Below the pieces are notes generated by a model. The model did no database searches. It had not been told where the DNA came from and worked only from the letters and a program-made list of their open reading frames with translations. 64,000 nt of DNA. Source: JBFJKD01 sp041600415 (lineage in GTDB: Bacteria; Pseudomonadota; Gammaproteobacteria; Pseudomonadales; Porticoccaceae). Where the stretch lies: positions 124,001 through 188,000 of the forward strand of contig JBFIKF010000004.1 in the NCBI GenBank assembly GCA_041600415.1, in the 5' to 3' direction. Both the position numbers and the translations under genes were made by a program. Shown here piece after piece: positions 61,690 to 64,000 of the stretch (within the stretch, counting starts at the first letter, position 1; every line of letters begins with the position of its first letter).

Positions 61690-63018
61690 TTACTCGCCAG
61701 AACTAAACAGCAGGTGCCCGGCTTCGTCCTGAGCCTGGCTGCGGGCGACCACCTCGGGTGCAATGACAATCGGCCGCTCGGCGGGAAAACGCTCCGCGAA
61801 CAACTGGGGTCGCAGGAAAAACTCCTCCGGCCTGTCGATCAGGGCGTGACTTTTGCGCGCATAGATCAACCAGTCGCGACGCATAAAATCTGGCGTGAAA
61901 TAAGTCTGTTCTTCTTCGCTCCACTGCCGCGCCACATGCCCGGTGTGCACGTAGTAGCTCATTAAATCGGCGTTAATTTCGTGGTGCACAAACAACAGAC
62001 TCGCATATCCCTGCCAATCCGGCAACGCTCGGTTTTCGCGCTTGGCAACCCGCACCTCAATGGTTTTCAGGTTGCCTTCCCGATCGTAACGCTCGGTGCG
62101 CAGCGGATAGAAGTAGTGCTGGTCCACCCAGTACACAATTTTTGAAACAGCATAATCCGGAAGCCACGCGGGATTGGGTTCCGCCACCACCACGAATGTG
62201 TCGATACCGCCATCCGCGCGATAATAGGGGTACTCGTCACCCATCATGCGAATATCCGCCGTAGCCTGATCGTAGTACTTGCCGTCGGCTCGCATCATAG
62301 TGATTTTCGGGCGGTTATCGGGAAAGCGTACCGTCTGGTACAACACGTCAGCACCGATAAAGCGCCAGGACAACTCCCAGGCATCGCGCCCCGCCACATC
62401 GTCGTAACCGGGCACCGTATTGGGGAACGACTCTTCTCGCCGCGGCGCTGGTGAGCGTCGCACGCGCCGCAGGGATGGCGAATAGGAAAAATTATCCAGC
62501 TTGCTGGTATATTGAAGCCCGGTGCGGCGCATTACCCACAGGGTTTGTTTGCCATTATTGCGCGGTGGGTACACGTGGTGAAAAAGTTGCAGGGAATGGA
62601 CTTCACCTGGTGTCGCGTTGAGCTGTCCCGCAATGCCATTACCACCACCGACCTGATTTACCATAGCCAACAGCGCGCCCTGAGTAAGGTATCCCGTGTG
62701 CGTAATGGTGCCAAACGAATCCGCAAGAATGTGTGACCAGCGACCGCGATGGGTGTAGTTCATCAGGCGGTAGCCCACTTCCTCCGCGGTATAGGGCGGC
62801 GCAAAGGGATACACCTCCGCAGGCATATACGGATAGACACTACTGCGTGGGGTCGCGCTGCGTAAATCAACGACCGCCTTTTCCTCAGCGGTCAGCGCCT
62901 CAAGAGTGCGCCAAGTTTGCGCCGAGAGGTTTTGCCCATTGAGCGTCGAAGGTTCTTCCGCGTAAGTTAACACCGGTGCTGCGAGTAACAGCGCTGCGAG
63001 GAGTTTTTTAAAATTCAT
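61690..63018 (-). CDS. DUF1329 outer-membrane-associated lipoprotein-like protein
   Basis: 442 residues from the ATG at 63018. A signal peptide (LTYA-EEP) precedes a domain with LNGQNLSAQTWRTLEALTAEEKAVVDLR and PRNNGKQTLWVMRRTG, in the LolA-like DUF1329 family. It overlaps the DUF1302 gene by 11 bases, and the pair is conserved in many Pseudomonas and marine bacteria. A role in exporting or moving hydrophobic molecules to the outer membrane has been suggested for the pair. Confidence 0.85.
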   Translation of the reverse strand: MNFKKLLAALLLAAPVLTYAEEPSTLNGQNLSAQTWRTLEALTAEEKAVVDLRSATPRSSVYPYMPAEVYPFAPPYTAEEVGYRLMNYTHRGRWSHILADSFGTITHTGYLTQGALLAMVNQVGGGNGIAGQLNATPGEVHSLQLFHHVYPPRNNGKQTLWVMRRTGLQYTSKLDNFSYSPSLRRVRRSPAPRREESFPNTVPGYDDVAGRDAWELSWRFIGADVLYQTVRFPDNRPKITMMRADGKYYDQATADIRMMGDEYPYYRADGGIDTFVVVAEPNPAWLPDYAVSKIVYWVDQHYFYPLRTERYDREGNLKTIEVRVAKRENRALPDWQGYASLLFVHHEINADLMSYYVHTGHVARQWSEEEQTYFTPDFMRRDWLIYARKSHALIDRPEEFFLRPQLFAERFPAERPIVIAPEVVARSQAQDEAGHLLFSSGE

Positions 63019-64000
63019 ACTGTAACTCAACACCGATATTGTCCCATTTGTCATATTGCCCGTAACGGTCATCGGGATCGCCACCACCGTAGTTGGTGTA
63101 CACGAGACGGGCCTGAATGTACTGGGACAGCTCATAGGAAGTAACGAACTTATTTTTGATGCCCTGAAAACCCCGATTTGGCCCGCTATAGATTGGTGTT
63201 ACGGTTAACCCCAGTCGCAGTCTGTCACCCGTCGCCCGAATCGGTCGTCCCACATAGACAACAGGCGCAAAGTTCCAGCGATCCCCACTGGCTCCACCAA
63301 AGCCGGAGCCGAGACCTGGATGCCAGTCAAACGTGTAGTAGACAGACGGCTGAATGATCACTGAGACGCTGGCGGGAAAGGCGAAATCAAAAGCCAGGGC
63401 TCCGCGCAGCGTGTCCCGCTCGCTGATCCCGTTGGCTAATGCCCCAGAGCGCGCCGCAGCCAATTTGTCGAAATCCGCAAAGGCGACGCCTTTGGTATAG
63501 AGTGCTTCGGCGCGTATCACAATCGGCAAACTGCCAACAAACGGTACTGCCTGCATCTCCAGGGAATAATCCGCTGTTACACCAAAGTGATGTAGCCGCT
63601 TGAAGTGTGGCTGTAATATCAGGTGATCGCCATCCTCGTCACTAAAGCGTCCGACCACTGACTGCGACGCGTCCCGAGCCCACGCGTAGTAATAAATCAA
63701 TCCCCAGGTCAACGCGCCATTGGCAGAATCCAGTCGCGCGGCAAACTGATGATCTCGAAATCGGTACCAGTCGGGTTCTTCGCTATTCAGAATTCGGTCG
63801 CCGGCGGCGTTAGTATGTCCATTTAACAACTTCTCGCTGTTACGCGCGTGAATATCCTGCGGTGGGCGCAGCGGCGAAGACCAGGGCGACCCATAGGCGG
63901 GCAGTACATTTTTTTCAAAATCTGGAATCCACAACAGGTTGAGCGAGGTGTCTTGAAAATAGTAGGTGACGTTTGCCATCCACAGCGGAATGCGCCGCAG
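63008..64000 (-). CDS. DUF1302 outer-membrane protein, 3' part
   Basis: The frame continues past the window end, so the N-terminus is missing; the Met at 63979 is internal. At least 330 residues of amphipathic beta strands ending with aromatic residue (GVELQYEF) indicate an outer-membrane beta-barrel. Features such as VTYYFQDTSLNLLWIPDFEKNVLPAYGSPW and the DUF1329 neighbour identify DUF1302. Confidence 0.85.
   Translation of the reverse strand: MRRIPLWMANVTYYFQDTSLNLLWIPDFEKNVLPAYGSPWSSPLRPPQDIHARNSEKLLNGHTNAAGDRILNSEEPDWYRFRDHQFAARLDSANGALTWGLIYYYAWARDASQSVVGRFSDEDGDHLILQPHFKRLHHFGVTADYSLEMQAVPFVGSLPIVIRAEALYTKGVAFADFDKLAAARSGALANGISERDTLRGALAFDFAFPASVSVIIQPSVYYTFDWHPGLGSGFGGASGDRWNFAPVVYVGRPIRATGDRLRLGLTVTPIYSGPNRGFQGIKNKFVTSYELSQYIQARLVYTNYGGGDPDDRYGQYDKWDNIGVELQYEF

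Noticed and set aside
1..64000. CRISPR array, tRNA or rRNA genes, insertion sequences
   Set aside because: No regularly spaced repeats, no tRNA-like cloverleaf noticed by eye and no transposase ORF in any frame.

Overview
The window is a gammaproteobacterial chromosome segment carrying the end of a large integrated mobile element. The core half (about 34.4-64 kb) has the hfq-hflX-hflK-hflC-DUF2065-hisZ-purA order together with miaA, mutL, amidase, tsaE, nnr, queG, a three-gene pntAA-pntAB-pntB, fabA-fabB and a DUF1329/DUF1302 pair. This combination fits the Pseudomonas-to-Cellvibrionales part of the Gammaproteobacteria. A marine Spongiibacter/Cellvibrio-type bacterium is my best inference; no rRNA or tRNA is present to prove it.

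Left half (1 to about 34.45 kb): an integrative and conjugative element (ICE) of the PFGI-1/ICEclc-like (GI-type) family, nearly all on the minus strand, continuing beyond base 1. In transcription order it runs: ParB, DUF2857, STY4528 replication protein, TIGR03761, a small protein, a ParM-like ATPase, STY4534, RadC-like JAMM protein, DUF6573, an internal tyrosine recombinase, PilL (TIGR03748), a coiled-coil membrane protein, a small exported protein, TIGR03759, a lytic transglycosylase, TIGR03765, the TraD coupling protein and TIGR03747. After a cargo insertion the transfer cluster resumes with RAQPRD, TIGR03758, TIGR03745, TIGR03750, TIGR03746, TIGR03749 and TIGR03752. A divergent YdaS-like/CI-LexA-like repressor pair and an AlpA-type regulator control the element. 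A P4-type integrase and a large dynamin-like GTPase gene form its right end beside mutS.

Cargo (about 3.55-12.75 kb): between TIGR03747 and RAQPRD, splitting the mating-pair-formation genes, lies a candidate lanthipeptide biosynthetic cluster. It has a 68-residue precursor with two core cysteines, a class IV-like (LanL) synthetase with lyase, kinase and zinc-site cyclase regions, a P450 transcribed divergently, a PhyH-type oxygenase, a TauD-type oxygenase broken by one extra G in a G8 tract, a miniature relic-like N,N-dimethylformamidase beta-type protein, and two unrecognised proteins. Tight spacing and stop/start overlaps indicate one operon from lanA to the 510-residue protein. A multi-oxygenase lanthipeptide pathway riding in a conjugative element is the most interesting content of the window.

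Other unexplained structure: an 870-base non-coding stretch with a run of hairpins and a 13-base copy of the 16S rRNA 3' tail (anti-Shine-Dalgarno); three related GC-rich hairpins in front of three consecutive ICE genes; iteron-like repeats next to an AT-rich run inside the STY4528 gene; shared operator-like motifs at the two regulatory regions; and GTTACACT repeats between the integrase and mutS.

The core half is ordinary housekeeping: DNA mismatch repair (mutS, mutL), purine and histidine synthesis control, HflKC membrane protease modulator, RNA chaperone Hfq, tRNA modification (miaA, tsaE, queG), cell-wall amidase, ribosomal proteins S20, L21 and L27, ObgE, proline and polyprenyl synthesis, proton-pumping transhydrogenase and unsaturated fatty acid synthesis.
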